Source: Aphrocallistes beatrix
Lineage: Eukaryota > Porifera > Hexactinellida > Sceptrulophora > Aphrocallistidae
DNA: 64,000 bases
Reading direction: 5' to 3'
Assembly: GCA_963281255.1 (NCBI GenBank)
Contig: OY725492.1
Span: 4,963,571 to 5,027,570, forward strand
Shown: piece after piece, positions 33,842 to 47,700 of the stretch
How positions within the stretch are numbered: position 1 is the first letter of the stretch
Layout: each line of letters starts with the position of its first letter
The notes under the pieces: generated by a model
What the model was told of the DNA's origin: nothing
Database searches by the model: none
What the model saw: only the letters and a program-made list of their open reading frames with translations
Position numbers and translations under genes: made by a program

Positions 33842-34411
33842 TGCGCAGATTTATCCTACTTTCATATATTTCTCACAATTCTCGAATTATAATAATGATC
33901 CTTATCTAATGCGAGAATTCACAAAAATTCTTTCAGAAGAATATCGGTCCATGATTAGACTTTGTCCCACAATAAATTTAATGTACCTATATCCTGGAAG
34001 CCAGGGCAATTATTTAATTTTAGCCCCGTTTATCACCTGAGAGAAAATGAATATTTCAGAGATAAGATTTTTACAAAATATAACCATGTGTTGATTGAAT
34101 AAATGGGAGAAGATAATTTGTGGTAAAACTTTATTCAAATGGATAGCAAAATAAAATTACCACCCTTTCTGGTAATTTTATCTTTGACGACTATTTGAGT
34201 ATATTTACAGTACATATCTTTCCTGGACAATTGATTCTAGTTAGACCTCGCTTATCACTTCTCAGGTTTTTGCGTCCATGGTTAGATAGCTAAATCTGTG
34301 ATACACCTATATAGTGCCTAGAATATCCAACACTCGTAGTACACAATACCTCATACACCTCTTTCATGTATAACTTTGTGTGACTGACTGAACTAGACAC
34401 TTAGCTTGAGA
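33842..34411. other. Intergenic region before creatine kinase
   Basis: No gene is supported. A self-complementary stretch 'aaaattaccaccctttctgg'/'ggtaattttat' lies at about 34150-34180. The promoter of the kinase must lie near the right end; a TATATA-containing word (ctatatagtg) occurs at about 34308. Confidence 0.4.
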
Positions 34412-35515
34412 ATGGCTGACAAGAGCACAGCACTGCCTCCCAACTACCCAGACCTGGAGAAGCACAACAACTGGATGTCCCGCTGCTTGACCCCGGACCT
34501 CTACCGGCAGCTGCAGGGGGTGAAGACGGACACCGGATTCACACTCGACGAGGCCATCCAGACCGGAGTGGACAACCCGGGCCACCCCTTCATCATGACG
34601 GTGGGTGTGGTCGCAGGGGACGAGGACACATACAAGGCATTCGCACCCTTTCTCGATGACGTCATCGAGAAGCGACACGGAGGCTACAGCAAGGACGCGA
34701 AGCACAAGACAGACCTGAACCCCGCCAACATCAAAGGCGACGGACAGTTCGACCCGAAGTACGTCCTGAGCAGCCGCGTCCGCACCGGTAGGAGTATCCG
34801 TGGGTACCGGCTCCCACCGGCATGCAACCGCGGAGAGCGCCGGGCCGTGGAGGAGATTCTGCAGAACGGATTGGCGGCTCTGTCCGGCGATTTCACAGGC
34901 AAGTACTACCCTCTCAAGGACATGACGGACCAGGAGCAGGAACAGCTGATCAACGACCATTTCCTGTTCGACAAACCGGTCTCCCCGCTCCTGCTGGCTT
35001 CCGGCATGGCCCGGGATTGGCCGGACGCGCGCGGCATCTGGCACAACGGGAAGAAGAACTTCCTTATATGGGTAAACGAGGAGGACCACATGCGCATAAT
35101 CTCCATGCAGAAGGGAGGCGACATGATGGAGGTGTTCAAGAGGTGGTGCGAGGGTCTCAGTCTCGTGGAGAAAGCCATCAAGGCGCAGGGCGGGAAGGAG
35201 TACATGCACAACGAGCACCTGGGCTACATCCTCACATGTCCGTCCAACCTCGGCACCGGGATGCGAGCTGGAGTCCACGTCAAGCTCCCGCTCCTCTCCG
35301 CGAACCCAAAGTTCGCCGAAATCGTGGACGGCCTCCGTCTGCAGAAGAGAGGGACCGGCGGGGTGGACACTGCGGCGGAAGGCGGCGTGTTCGACATCAG
35401 TAATCGGGACCGACTCGGCAGCTCTGAGGTGGAGCAGCTGCAGGCGGTGCTGGACGGAGTGAACCGCTTGGTCGAGCTGGAGAAGAAGTTGGAGAAAGGA
35501 GAGTCCATTGACTAG
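34412..35515 (+). CDS. Creatine kinase, cytosolic type
   Basis: 367 residues, intronless. Conserved phosphagen-kinase elements are all present: [14 protein letters not shown] (creatine-type N-domain loop), [10 protein letters not shown] at 120-129 (nucleotide-binding arginines), GIWHN and WVNEEDH at 208-226, and [18 protein letters not shown] with reactive Cys276. The loop and spacing fit creatine kinase better than arginine kinase. It catalyses creatine + ATP to phosphocreatine + ADP. No mitochondrial presequence is visible. The GC-rich coding sequence contrasts strongly with its flanks and gives long antisense ORFs, which I treat as shadows. Confidence 0.93.
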   Translation: MADKSTALPPNYPDLEKHNNWMSRCLTPDLYRQLQGVKTDTGFTLDEAIQTGVDNPGHPFIMTVGVVAGDEDTYKAFAPFLDDVIEKRHGGYSKDAKHKTDLNPANIKGDGQFDPKYVLSSRVRTGRSIRGYRLPPACNRGERRAVEEILQNGLAALSGDFTGKYYPLKDMTDQEQEQLINDHFLFDKPVSPLLLASGMARDWPDARGIWHNGKKNFLIWVNEEDHMRIISMQKGGDMMEVFKRWCEGLSLVEKAIKAQGGKEYMHNEHLGYILTCPSNLGTGMRAGVHVKLPLLSANPKFAEIVDGLRLQKRGTGGVDTAAEGGVFDISNRDRLGSSEVEQLQAVLDGVNRLVELEKKLEKGESID

Positions 35516-36034
35516 CTCCTGCCCCTGTGTAGTATATAGTTTAGGACTCTACAGTAGTTAGTTTGGTATACTCTCTCTCTCTCTCTCTCTCTCTCTTATA
35601 GTTCAATGTGTGCAATTACTCGAATATATTAGGTTTCTACTCTACACTCTTATCTTGTTGGTTTACTTTGGGAGGGTAGAAGTGATGGAGATTAGTTTTA
35701 ATTAATGACAGTCTAGTATCAGTGAGTGGGACAGTTTCAGAGTTTTAGACTCCGCAAAATGAGTTCGCTATTCCACTGATAAAGAATTAATTAAAAAGCT
35801 GGCAGATGTAGACTGGACCTTTTGTCCTAGACTGTCTAGTTATTTTGAATTTGAGATTTGTCCAGTTTTTTCCGAAGCAAATTTCGTACAAATATAAACA
35901 CAAATAAGGGAAATTGTTTGTTTTGTTTCTATGGGCGGACTCGGCGAAGAATCAAAGAAAAAAAAACCCCCCACAGACGGGATGGAAGTGTGCTTCCAAA
36001 TCTCATAAGTCACCTTAAGTCACCTTTATTATAC

Positions 36035-36370
36035 TTAAATAATCAATTCCAGTCCATGTCGTTAAAAGTTATTTTATGATCGAATTGATTGATCGTAGCA
36101 TATAACACACTTTAATTGTTGTGAACAATCAAATTATAGACTCAAAATAGCAGTATTCAATCATTTATATGAAATAGAATCGTATGAATGGCATTATAAA
36201 AGGCTGATAATTGATTGGTTGTCACATGAACCAATGAATTTCAATCACAATTAGTTCTTTTGATTGTATGCATAAGTCACTACTATTTTATTCCAATGTA
36301 TTTGCATTATAAAATAATCGAATTTGATTGGCCAGCACATTTTGTCACCTATCTCGGCGAGGTGTGAACT
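36035..36370. repeat. Dispersed repeat, copy B
   Basis: Matches 1255-1580. At its right end 'cggcgaggtgtgaac' is followed by a partial repetition, 'cggcgagatgtgaac'. Confidence 0.8.
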
Positions 36371-36520
36371 CGGCGAGATGTGAACACCGAGGTGCACATC
36401 TCCATATCACTTTGCACCTCCTGTAAAAATTTCAAGACGATATCTCTTAAACTCGGGTCAGGACACGAATTTCGGACGGCCGGCCGGAACATCCTCATTT
36501 TAGTACTGTGCATCCTATAC

Positions 36521-36553
36521 TATTAGTATAGTAGCTATGCTACTATACTAATA
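36521..36553. repeat. Perfect 15-bp-stem hairpin
   Basis: TATTAGTATAGTAGC, a 3-nt spacer, then its exact reverse complement. Flanking CCTATA and TATAGG extend the symmetry. It probably belongs to a small transposon end or a degenerate MITE. Confidence 0.7.
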
Positions 36554-36750
36554 TTATAGGAAGCACACTAAAAATATGGGAATGTCCAGGGGTTTATACG
36601 GCCTCAAAGAAAGTCAATGTTTTATGAGTAAACTGTCCAGGTTTTTATAAAATATTCTGGTCATCTTACTAGATGAGCCCCAATATGCTTCCTTGTAGAT
36701 TATCACTGCATTCCATTCTCTCTAACCGTAGTTATTCCTGACATAGCGTG

Positions 36751-39700
36751 ATGACGTCACTGGAATCAGACCCAGTGGTACGTTCCTATGACGTATTCAT
36801 ATCCCAGGCGCTGAACGAACAGCTGCATGTGCTGCAGTACCCCACCAGACCTGCCTACCTCCCCTTCAACCCCAACCAACTCCAGTCCGCCAAGGTTAAA
36901 CCCAACCAGATACGCGTCCAGCTGGAATACCAGGTTCCTGTCCCTAACAACCCCGCCAGATTCTGCCCAATCAGGGCTCAGCAGCAAGCTCTAGGTGTGA
37001 AGATTTTATGTTAATTATATTTTTATGTTTTGATATATGATAAATCGCCTTTTTTACATAGGTTGAAGGTTTTTCGTATAATAATTAGCTATCTTTTATT
37101 TCAAATTGTTAACTTATTGAAAATGGAGCTCACCTTATCTAATGCATTGCTCTTATGAATCTCACTGCCATACTGAGGTATCTATTTTGGTAGAGACAGG
37201 CTAGAACTAAACTCTAGAATAAGTTTAAAATTATTGGATAATTATTTAAGACAAGAGCGGATCACTTGTTGCGCTGTGTGGTGTCAATTTTCGAATATTC
37301 TCAACTGAAAAAGCTGTTTTCACAGATTTCTTATTAATACGTATATATATTCCAAAAATGCCACACAAATCAAGCATTTTCAATCGATTCCTTTCTCAAG
37401 ATAAACACAAACTAACGAATATGTAATAGTGAGATAAGACACTCAATTCAATTTGATCCAATACTTAAGATTATAAATGAGAGAAAATCCAGATAATTGA
37501 TTGGTGCTAGTATAGTTATGCATATTTTGGTTGTCTGAACTCGGTACTGACATGACAACACTCTAGAGCAGTCAGCTGATTACTTGGAGACACATCCCCC
37601 CTCCTACACCCTCACTTCTGAGTCTGGAGACAGATCTGGAGATAGGTATGCGGTGGCCGTACTGAAAGACAGGTCTCTCCACCTCAACCCACTCCAGGCC
37701 GTCATCCAGCTCAGACCGGATGTGACACACCGAGGAGACAAGGATCAGCTGATCAAGCAGGAAGATGAGACAGATGGTGAGCTATTTATAGAAGAGGACT
37801 AGAGGAGATTGATTGGATTGGTTGCAAACTAATATTCAGTGAAACTGATGATATCTAGTACACAATAGTATGTCCATTGATTTGATAGGGAAAAGATAAC
37901 ACAGCTGGAATTCATTACGAGATTCTGTATATAAGTGAATGCGAGTAGAAACTTGATTAGTCATTGTATGTGCTATCAGTAGGCTATTTCCATATCTTAA
38001 TAAGGATGTAAGTTTAGTTGTTTTTATTCCTATTTATATCTCAGAACAGAACGAGGAGATCGTTCCTCTCCAGATGAAAGTGGCGCGTCCTTCGACCAAT
38101 CAGAATCGCGCTTCTCAGCGCAGGAAGGAGAGGGAGCAGCTGGAGGAGAACTGGGTGCCGCTGTCCTATAACAACTTCGAGAGTGGCACTGCCAGCTATC
38201 TGCGGAGTCTCTTGTTCGGGAATGTGGAAGCAGAGCAGACCGGAACTCAGCCAATCAGCAACGAGGAGTATATGGAACAGCTGGCACAGGTGTCACGGAA
38301 AGTGGAGACACCAACGGTAGGTGTTAGTTCCGGTTTTAGGGGAGCTTAAAATTGGTAAATTTTGTACTGATATGGGAAAATTTAACGAAATACAGTTTGT
38401 GATTGGCTCGAGAGATTTAGTCTAGTCTGCATAGTTAATGATTTATTCTAAATGAATTAATTTAATCACATACTTGTAATATCACCTAAGAGTAACTTAT
38501 GGATTTTGGACTAGGGATACACATAAACTATTCAAGAAGATTTAAATTCTATTACACAATATTCTAACTGATGTCCAAATAAATGGGCTTTTAGAGCGAA
38601 TGAAAAGTTGTGTTTTTCATGATGCAAATCGTGATTTCCAAATTCAAACAATCCGATCTGATAAAATCTTCTAAATCAGTAGAGAGAGGGATAGAACATA
38701 TTTCTATCGGTTTAGAAGAAAGTAAACCAAAATTCCCTCTTTGCATTTCTATTAATGGAATTGTAGTCAGTAGAGAATCTTTTACGTCCTTTTGGCTGAT
38801 CACACGCGTGATAATTGTCATGCTGAGAGGCCAATCTAAGCTTTCATGGTTACTAGATTTGACAAGAGTTAAATATATTTTAAAACCCGCACCAGTTGTG
38901 TGATGTGACAATGTGAAGGGGTACATCGCTATACTAAAATCTTTAGACAAAGTAGAGCCTAGAGAACTGAAGAATCCCAGATGTGGCTTAAAGTATTTGA
39001 GGATGTGTTTGATACTCCATTTCACGATTCCCTTTTGCCTGAATTGATTTGCTTCTACCAATGATTTGATCTCTACATCTTTCACTTCCAACTCATGTTC
39101 TAAACCTTGGATATGTTTCTTTAGCAATATATTGTCCTCCGCTAACGTGTCAAGTTTCAGTTCTGTGTGTAACAATCTATTCTCTTCTAAATGTTGCTTC
39201 AACTCCCTTCGCTTTAACCCCATTACTTCACACCCGTACTTGACATACGGACACATAACTGTCTCTTCAGAACATTCATTCTGTCTGTGGTATAATGTGT
39301 CTTCGCGATGCATACGTGTCCCACATCCCAATTCACACATTACTTCTACTTTCCCACACACCTCCACATGCGCTGCCATCTCACACACTTTATACATTCC
39401 TGAACAGTGCAAACACGCCTCTTCACGTTGAGTGCATTCTTCTCGCACATGTCCTATCATCTCATCTCTTGTTAACACTACACCACACATTAGTTCACAT
39501 GACACATACACGTACTGACATACAGTCATATGGTATTCCACATTTCCTAGCTTTCCCAGCCAATCACATCCTCGCTTGGATAAAGGACAGCTGCACTTGA
39601 GTGATAGGATTGTGATACGAATTGGTGCATTGGAATGTGGTTGTTCTCCTACTATGAGACAGCAAGCACACAGCTGTTCTCCTTTCTCAGTAGTGGAACA

Positions 39701-41458
39701 ATCCTTCATTATCCCTTTACACCTTGGACACTTGTAGATTGCATTCTCCCTCTCAGAAAGATTTTCATTCAGAATTTCACACCTGTACCCTCCCAATGAT
39801 CCTCCCTTCAGCTCCACGCGACACAAATCAGTTCCTACTTCAGCCACTAATGGTACTATTCTTTCTGCCATATTTTCTAATGAACTCTAGTGAATAATAA
39901 TACTGCATATAAGCAGATCAGTTTAATATACATAGTATGTATATAGATAAGAACACTGAAAATAAGCGATCAATTACAATATTACCACTTACGGCATATA
40001 GGTCATATTTAATATACAGTCCGATATTTCAATGAAGTGATGCAGTTCTATACCAAATTCCATATCCTGGGTCAGTGGCGTAGGATGAATAATGGTGGCT
40101 TTTACCACTTTTTAGTGCAGCTCCTAGTATGCGTATAAGATGGATTATGTCATGATCGGCGTGCGACGTCTGCACATACTGATGAGATATGATAGTGGGA
40201 TATCCGAATTCCTACTTCAAGTATGAATATCCACCCCCCTAAAATTCTCTGCAGTGTTCGGCTGAATTAACATGGTTTTTACCAATGATTTTTATGTTGC
40301 GATTTAAAACTTTTTAAATATTTTTGATTTGTTTATTTATCTTGAATATTCGGTTTGAATTGGATGATACAACAATGCAAAAGCGAATATGTTCAGCAAA
40401 ACTTCATATGTTTACTTTATATATCAATCCAACTAAACTGTTTCTATGTGTAATTATAAACTATTTTTTTCTTCGTTACACGGCTTGTTTGAGAAATATG
40501 ACTGAACGCATTGTACCACTAGTTCCTGAGGTAAGGACTGAATTATCTCCTGGTTCACTAAGGCCACCAAAATAGCTAAGCAGGTTAGGAGAAACTGAGC
40601 GAAAGTGGTGTATGTCTAATGGCCTTAACGATCTGGCACAAAAGCAGAAGAATGTTGGGACACACCTAATGACTTGGAACGTCGCAAATTCTACTCTGAT
40701 TCAATTAGCCAGGTTAGTCAGGATCAATGATCTCTCTTTCTAAGCGAATTTCCTACTTGGCTTACATCAACAGCAGCTCTATCACCCCATTATGACATCG
40801 CTGCACTCTCACAGGAACTTTCGAATGTCTTTCTCCTGAGAGTAAACAACATCCGATTCCACCAACATATCATCTGTACGAGTCTCGTATCACCATCTTC
40901 TTATTCTTTGTCAGATTATTCCTCCATTTGTGCCATTTGAAATGTATTATTAACATATACGTACAAACATTATACAGTACACCCTCGATAGTCCGAACCT
41001 CGCTAATCCGAACACTTCATTCTTAAAATCCGAACACCCAAAATATAATTTTATTTGCCTCTATGCTTTGAATAAACGTATATAAACTTAAATCAATCAA
41101 TAAGATTGAGAAACCTCGTTAAATAAGCAATCATAGCGAAATATAATCCTTAATATTCTAACAGAACAGATTTATTATAATTAATGCCCTATTGAATTAG
41201 TGTTATTTCACTAATCGGAACAAATTCACTAATCCGAACGATTTTTTCGAACATTGTTACAGAGCTGTTCGGATTAGCGAGGGTGTACTGTATCAGAGTA
41301 TCCAATGCCGCTGTCAAAAATTTGGTATGTCATCATGTGATTGCGCAATAAGCTCTTTTTAGAGCGAAAAATGTTGTTGTTCTAGCTCATAGTAAACGTC
41401 GTTATCTGCATTTCTAATGCTTGATTTTTTGATGGAGCAATAGGAAGACCTAGGAAGA

Positions 41459-41534
<76 letters not shown>

Positions 41535-41725
41535 TAGAACTCGGTTAGTAGGTACCCCTCCGGGAAGCGGAAAAAAGTACGTACTATCCGTAAGTACGTA
41601 CTAACCGAGTTGATATTACATAGGAATCTATATATTAATTAAATGAATTTTGGTTTAGAGAAATGAGTACGTACTAAGCCGAAGTACGTCTTATCCCGAG
41701 TACGTACTAACCGAGTTCTACTGTA

Positions 41726-41772
<47 letters not shown>

Positions 41773-44700
41773 CGAATTGATTGAAGAAACTGCCGGGCGC
41801 AGAAAGCTGATTTTTGGAATGTGGGAGTCTTTTGGCTCCACTAAGTTCTGAGCTCAGAGCAAAATCTCGACTCATCATGGAATTATGACGTCATTGTCAC
41901 ATTTTTAAAAGTTAAGCAATACAGTTATTCGAGCATAACTCAGCCATTATAGGAGATATAAATTTTAATAGAATCTGTATATACTAACATCCTCACATAT
42001 GATACAACTATCATAAAAAAATGATGACTAATCACCTTGTTATGACGTCGATATAATGTTTGTATATGGTAGTATTACATTTCAAATGTCTGTCGGAAAC
42101 GGTTTTTGATTTATCGGTCTGATTAAATGTTGACTGTGTTAAAACTGGCCTTCTTGTTTGAAGACCTAGTCGGGGAACATATATAGCCGTATAATTAGTA
42201 AGCCATGGTCACTCTTGGGTGATGATGTGTACATAAAATGTTCAAAGGAAAAATGTAATTATCTTAGACAACTGATGCCAAATAATAGATTATTTAGAGT
42301 GAATGAAAAGAGGATTTCCCCTGTTGAGCGAAACTTTATTGAAAGTTTTTTAATACTTCTAGTACTCAAAAACATTATATTTGTCTGACAACTTAAAATT
42401 GAAGGGAGAGCGAATGTGGGCATTTTGAAGAGTAATATGTATAAGAACTTAATGAAAGGGGGCATTTTAGGTGTGAACTAGTTTTCACTGAGCGTGAAAG
42501 TGGCATTTTTGATCTTATTCTTATTTGCAGGTTTTAGGTCTTATTCCTACTTCAAATTAGGCCTTATTCCATCGATTCAGCGGAAGGTATAATAGGAAAG
42601 GAAGTTAAGAAGTTTTCGGACAAATTCCTGCATACAGAGTTGGACAAATGCATGTGCACCACACGCTATAGAAAAAAAAGTCGAATCCTGGCTATCATTA
42701 ATACTTTGCTCAATTAGGATTCGCTCAACTGGGACAAATCATGAAAAGTTGTGTTTTTTTAGGAATCCAAACAATCCTGATAAAATCTTAAATCTGTAGA
42801 GAGAGGGATAGACATACTTTGCTTATTAGCAATATTGCTCTATTAGCAACTTCGCGTAATAGCAAACATTTTATGAGCAAAAGTCGAGTTGCTAATAAGC
42901 GAATTACCTCTATTTAGGTATTCGTGTCATGGATATTGCATTCGAATTTATAATTATCCATTTTGAACTCAAATACGGTTTTGCTAATCAGCTGTATTTA
43001 TATTTATTTATCCCTACTTGGACTTGGGGTCAAAGGTATAAATAGAAAATTCCCACTTTCATTTTCACTTTCAATTAACTTTCACTTTCACTTCAACATT
43101 CCAAGTTCAATTAGGGATTTATAGTATCATTGTGGATAAATAATTTAATACATAAATAGGACGAAAAAGTCAAGGTAAAGTTTCAAATATAAATTTTCAC
43201 AAACAATGTTATCTGTCAATGGGGTGAGGAGTATTGGTTTTTAAATATGCGAGTTTTAACCTCTAAATCCAAACAGCCTGATCTGATGAAATCTTTCAGA
43301 TCGGTAGAGAGAGGAATAGAACAAATTTTCTGTCTTTCAGCAGAATAAGCATCTTTAATTTCGATAATTGGACTTTTATACAGCAGAGAATGTTCCATAT
43401 CTATATGGCAAATAACCCGTACGAAAAATTTTACTTTAAAAAGCCAATAAAGATTGAACATACTAGGAATCATGGGGACTAATGGTTGTATTATAGGATG
43501 GAAATAAATGTTGAAGTGAGTGGCATCAGTGGTATGGCTTAATCTAAATGTAAGCATTTCTAATGGTTCTAATAGTTTCGAAAAGTTATTCCCCCAAAAA
43601 TAATTGCTTTTATTCGGTTTAAAGTATTTAAGGATGTCCTGTATGCTCCATCCTGTAGTTCCTTCTCGCCCATACTGAACTTCTCCCAGCAAGAATTGTA
43701 TCTCTTTATCCTTCATTTCTAATTTGACATTTAGACTCTCAATTTGGCTTCTAAGCGATTGATTATTCTCAGCTAACGCGTTTAATTTCAGTTCTGTTTG
43801 TTCTTCCAATGTGTTAAGTTTCAGTTCTGTGTGTAACAATCGATTCTCTTCCAAATGTTGCTTCAATTCCCTTCGCTTTAACTCCACCACTTCACACCTG
43901 TACTTGACATACGGACACATAACTGTCTCTTCAGAACATTCATTCTCTCTGTGGTACAAAGTGTCTTCGCGATGAATACGTATCTCACATCCCAATTCAC
44001 ACATTACTTCTACTTTCCCACACACCTCCACATGCTCTGCCATCTCACACATTTTATGTATCCCCGAACAGTGCAAACACGCCTCTTCACGTTGAGTGCA
44101 TTCTTCTCGCACATGTCCTATCATCTCATTTCTTGTTAACACTACACCACACATCAGTTCACATGATACATACACGTACTGACATACAGCCATATGGTCT
44201 TCCACATTTCCTAGCTTACCCAGCCAATCACATCCTCGCTTGGATAATGGACAGCTGCACTTGAGTGATAGGATTGTGATATGAATTGGTTCATTGAAAT
44301 TGGAATTTGAAAGTTCTTCTTCTCTGAGACAGCAAGCACACAGCTGTTCTCCTTTCTCAGTAATGGAACAATCCTTCATTATCCCTTCACATCTCAGACA
44401 CTTGTAGATTGCATTCTCCCTCTCAGAAAGATTTTCAGTTAGGATTTCACACCTGTACCCTCCCAATGATCCTCCCTCCTGCTCCACGCGACACAAATCA
44501 GTTCCTACCTCAGCCACTAATGGTACAATTCTTTCTGCCATATTTCTGATGAACTCTAGTGAATGATATACTGTAAAGAAGCAGTTCAGTTTAATATATA
44601 TAGTATGCATAGAGATAAGAACCCTGCAAATATGCGATCAATCACGATAATTACCACTTACGGCATATAAGCCATATTTATTATACAGTCCAATATTTCA

Positions 44701-47700
44701 ATGAAGCACGATGCAGTTCTATACCAACTTTCATATCCTGAGTCAGTGCCATAGGATGAATAGTGTCCTTTACCACTTTTTAGTGCCGCTCCTAGTATAT
44801 AATTTATTATTACATTTTAAAACCAAATATTTTGATTTTTGTTTATCGAAATGATCAGTGCTTATTTTGCTGAAACAGTGAAAATTTATTCTCTTCCTCT
44901 TTCTACCGATCTGAAAGAATTCATCAATCCAGGCTGTTTGGATTTAGAGGTTAGGATCCGTATATTTAAAAACCAAGACTTCTCATCCCATTGACAAATA
45001 ACATTGTTCATGAACAATTATATTTGAAATTTTATATCTTTTTCGTCCTATTTATTTATTTATTTATTTATCCACAATAATATTCCAAATAGATATAAAT
45101 ACTTTATACTAGAATATTAAACACACAGCAATAAGGAGTCCGTTATAATCATGGTAGTTATATTGTTATTGTATATTTAGTTGACATTTTAGTTCGAGAC
45201 TGGCACTTGTTTGAGCTACTCAATATTCCATCAAGGTAAATAATGGTAAATAATAATTTCACACAAAATGAAACAATATATTCGATAATAGTAACACATA
45301 ACAGACAAGTAGAGGGGCAGCTAGATACACTGAGAAGAAGAATTGGAAATGATGACAAGCCCTATTGAAAATCATTTGTTTTTCAGTATATGAAGCGTCA
45401 CTTCCACTTCCAAATTATCAAACCAAATAAAATCTTTTAAATTGAACGACAAAGGAATAAAACATATTTGCACTCTAGATGAAGGTTTACCGTAATCTTT
45501 TCTATGAATTTCAATGAGTGGCGTTTTAGATATCTGAGAGTTTTTGATGTCTACATGACAGATAACTCGTGTGATGATCAGTACTCTTAGTGGCCAGATT
45601 AACATGTCATGATTACTTAATTTGGATGGAATAAAATGGATATGAAAATACTTAGCATTTGTTACATAGGACAATGTAAATGGGTACTTCCCGACTGCGA
45701 ATTCTTTAGAAACGTTAGACCCCGGAGTAGGGAATATCACATTTGGCTTAAAATAATTTTGTATGTTTTTAATGTTCCATTTGACAGTTCCTTCGAATCT
45801 GAATTGGTTTTCTTCTATCAAGAATTCTTTTTTGCATTTTAAATTCAATTTACATTCTAAATCTTCAATCTGTTGTTTAAATGACTCAACCATGGAATTA
45901 AATCTCATTTCTGTTTGTTCTTCCAATGTGTCAAGTTTCATTTCTGTGTGTAACAATCGATTCTCTTCTAAATGTTGTTTCAACTCCCTTCGCTTTAACT
46001 CCACCACTTCACACCCATACTTGACATACGGACACATAACTGTCTCTTCAGAACATTCACTCTGTCTGTGGTATAATGTGTCTTCGCGTTTCACACGTGT
46101 CCCACATCCCAATTCACACATTACTTCTACCTTCCCACACACCTCCACATGCTCTGCCATCTCACACACTTTATGCATTCCTGAACAGTGCCAACACGCC
46201 TCTTCACGTTGAGTGCATTCCTCTCTCACATGTCTTCTCATCTCATCTCTTGTTAACACTACACCGCACATCAGTTCACATGACACATACACGTACTCAC
46301 ATACAGCCAGATGGTATTCCACATTTCCCAGCTTACCCAGCCAATCACATCCTCGTTTGAATAGGGGACAGCTGCACTTGAGTGATTTTATTGTGATACG
46401 AATTGGTTCATTTGATTGTAGTTGTTCTCCTACTCTGAGACAACAAGCGCACATTTGTTCTCCTTCGTAATTGGAACAATCCTTCATTATCCCTTCACAC
46501 CTTGGGCACCTATAGCTGGTTTTCTCCTTTTCAGAAAGGTTTTCAGTTAGTATTTCACACATGTACCCTCCCAATGAACCTTCTCGCTTCACGCGACACA
46601 ACTCAAATCCTACCTCAGCCACTAACGGTACAATGCATTCTGCCATACTTCCTAATGAGCTCTGTACTGAATGATAATAGTTCAGTTAAATACATAATCT
46701 ACTACTTATTCTGTACTGAGCATATCAAGATGAAACACGATATGTCAGTGTTCTCTGTTCATACGCGAGCTTGCATTTTCAAACCAATATTTATAGTAGA
46801 ACCTGTTTACTAGTTGCACTTTTCAATATATAAAGGCCAGTTTTTTTTCTGTGACAAGCACCCAAAAACAGAAAATTATTTTGCTCGTCTACTTGCTTGC
46901 TCCTTCGGTCATTGACTGCACTACTTTTACTTCGCATCAAGTTTCAGTCAATGCCCTACGAGTCACTTAATTGAGCTGCACTTATCAGTCTGTCGACTGA
47001 CATTTTTAAATTTCTGTAAGTTGGGTTTTATATATCAGAGAATCTTATCATTATGTCAGATCACTTGCGTGATATTATAAGTATTTATCAAAGAAGTCAA
47101 ACTAATAACTCATATGATAGTTTGATTCGAGCTTAGATGGATCAGTAGAATCTCTATAATCTGACACTGTTTCGTATCCCAATAAGCTTCATACCATGCA
47201 ATTATACCGCATAATCCAACCGTTTGGCACTAACACTTTTTTCGTTTCCAGAGACCAAAATAAAGTTTCTCAAAAGATAACTGATTCTAGGTATAAAAAT
47301 GCACTAATCTATGTATTTTATACAGACTGAGTGGATCATATTGAAGCGAAAGTTAGTTCCATAACGTAATTACTCGAATCAGTTTCAATATAGTTGTGTT
47401 GTTTCAGAGATCGCGCTAGACTAATGTGGTTGCTTAGTCATGAAATTCAGTCTGCAAGGAATTTGTATTTTAAAATATTCGGTTTGAATTGGATGATGCA
47501 ACAATGCAAAAGCGAATATGCTCAACAAAACTATTTGTTTACCTTATATCAATCCAACTGACTGTTTCCAGACATAACTGTTCTTTCTTCGTTACACTTT
47601 ATTTTGAGAAATATGGCTGAACCCATTGTACCACTAGTTGCTGAGGTAGATGTTGAGTTGTGTCGCGTGAAGGGAGAAGGAGGCTCATTGAAAGGGTACA

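Larger units (their letters stand above)
35516..36750. other. Intergenic region with microsatellite and repeats
   Basis: It contains a (CT)n tract at 35573-35595, a half-copy of the 721-833 hairpin family at about 35968, the dispersed repeat copy B at 36035-36370 and a hairpin at 36521-36553. No gene is seen. The POLR3E promoter should lie near the right end. Confidence 0.6.

Noticed and set aside
34364-35278. Long minus-strand ORF (304 codons) opposite creatine kinase
   Set aside because: It is a shadow of GC-rich codons on the sense strand, rich in Val, Leu, His and Arg, with no recognisable domain.
34822-35403. Plus-strand ORF in another frame of creatine kinase
   Set aside because: Arg/Gly/Pro-rich composition is typical of a frame-shifted GC-rich gene; the overlapping frame is a clear enzyme.
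34412-35515. Horizontal transfer of creatine kinase from GC content
   Set aside because: The sequence is a normal animal-type creatine kinase, and GC-rich codons also occur in the neighbouring acyltransferase.
36751-38349. Separate short gene instead of POLR3E exons 1-3
   Set aside because: The pieces follow the RPC5 order and continue in phase at 57407; treating them as a separate gene would leave both halves truncated.
41461-41771. CRISPR-like array
   Set aside because: The repeats are simple AT dinucleotides and transposon ends; no spaced repeats of CRISPR type occur anywhere in the window, and this is animal DNA.
45763-46212. Ser/Cys/His-rich ORFs antisense to the TRAF-like genes (also 39066-39431, 49950-50315, 54388-54753, 48053-48547)
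   Set aside because: They recur exactly because the TRAF coding strands are conserved; they follow the zinc-finger codons in antisense and have no independent features.
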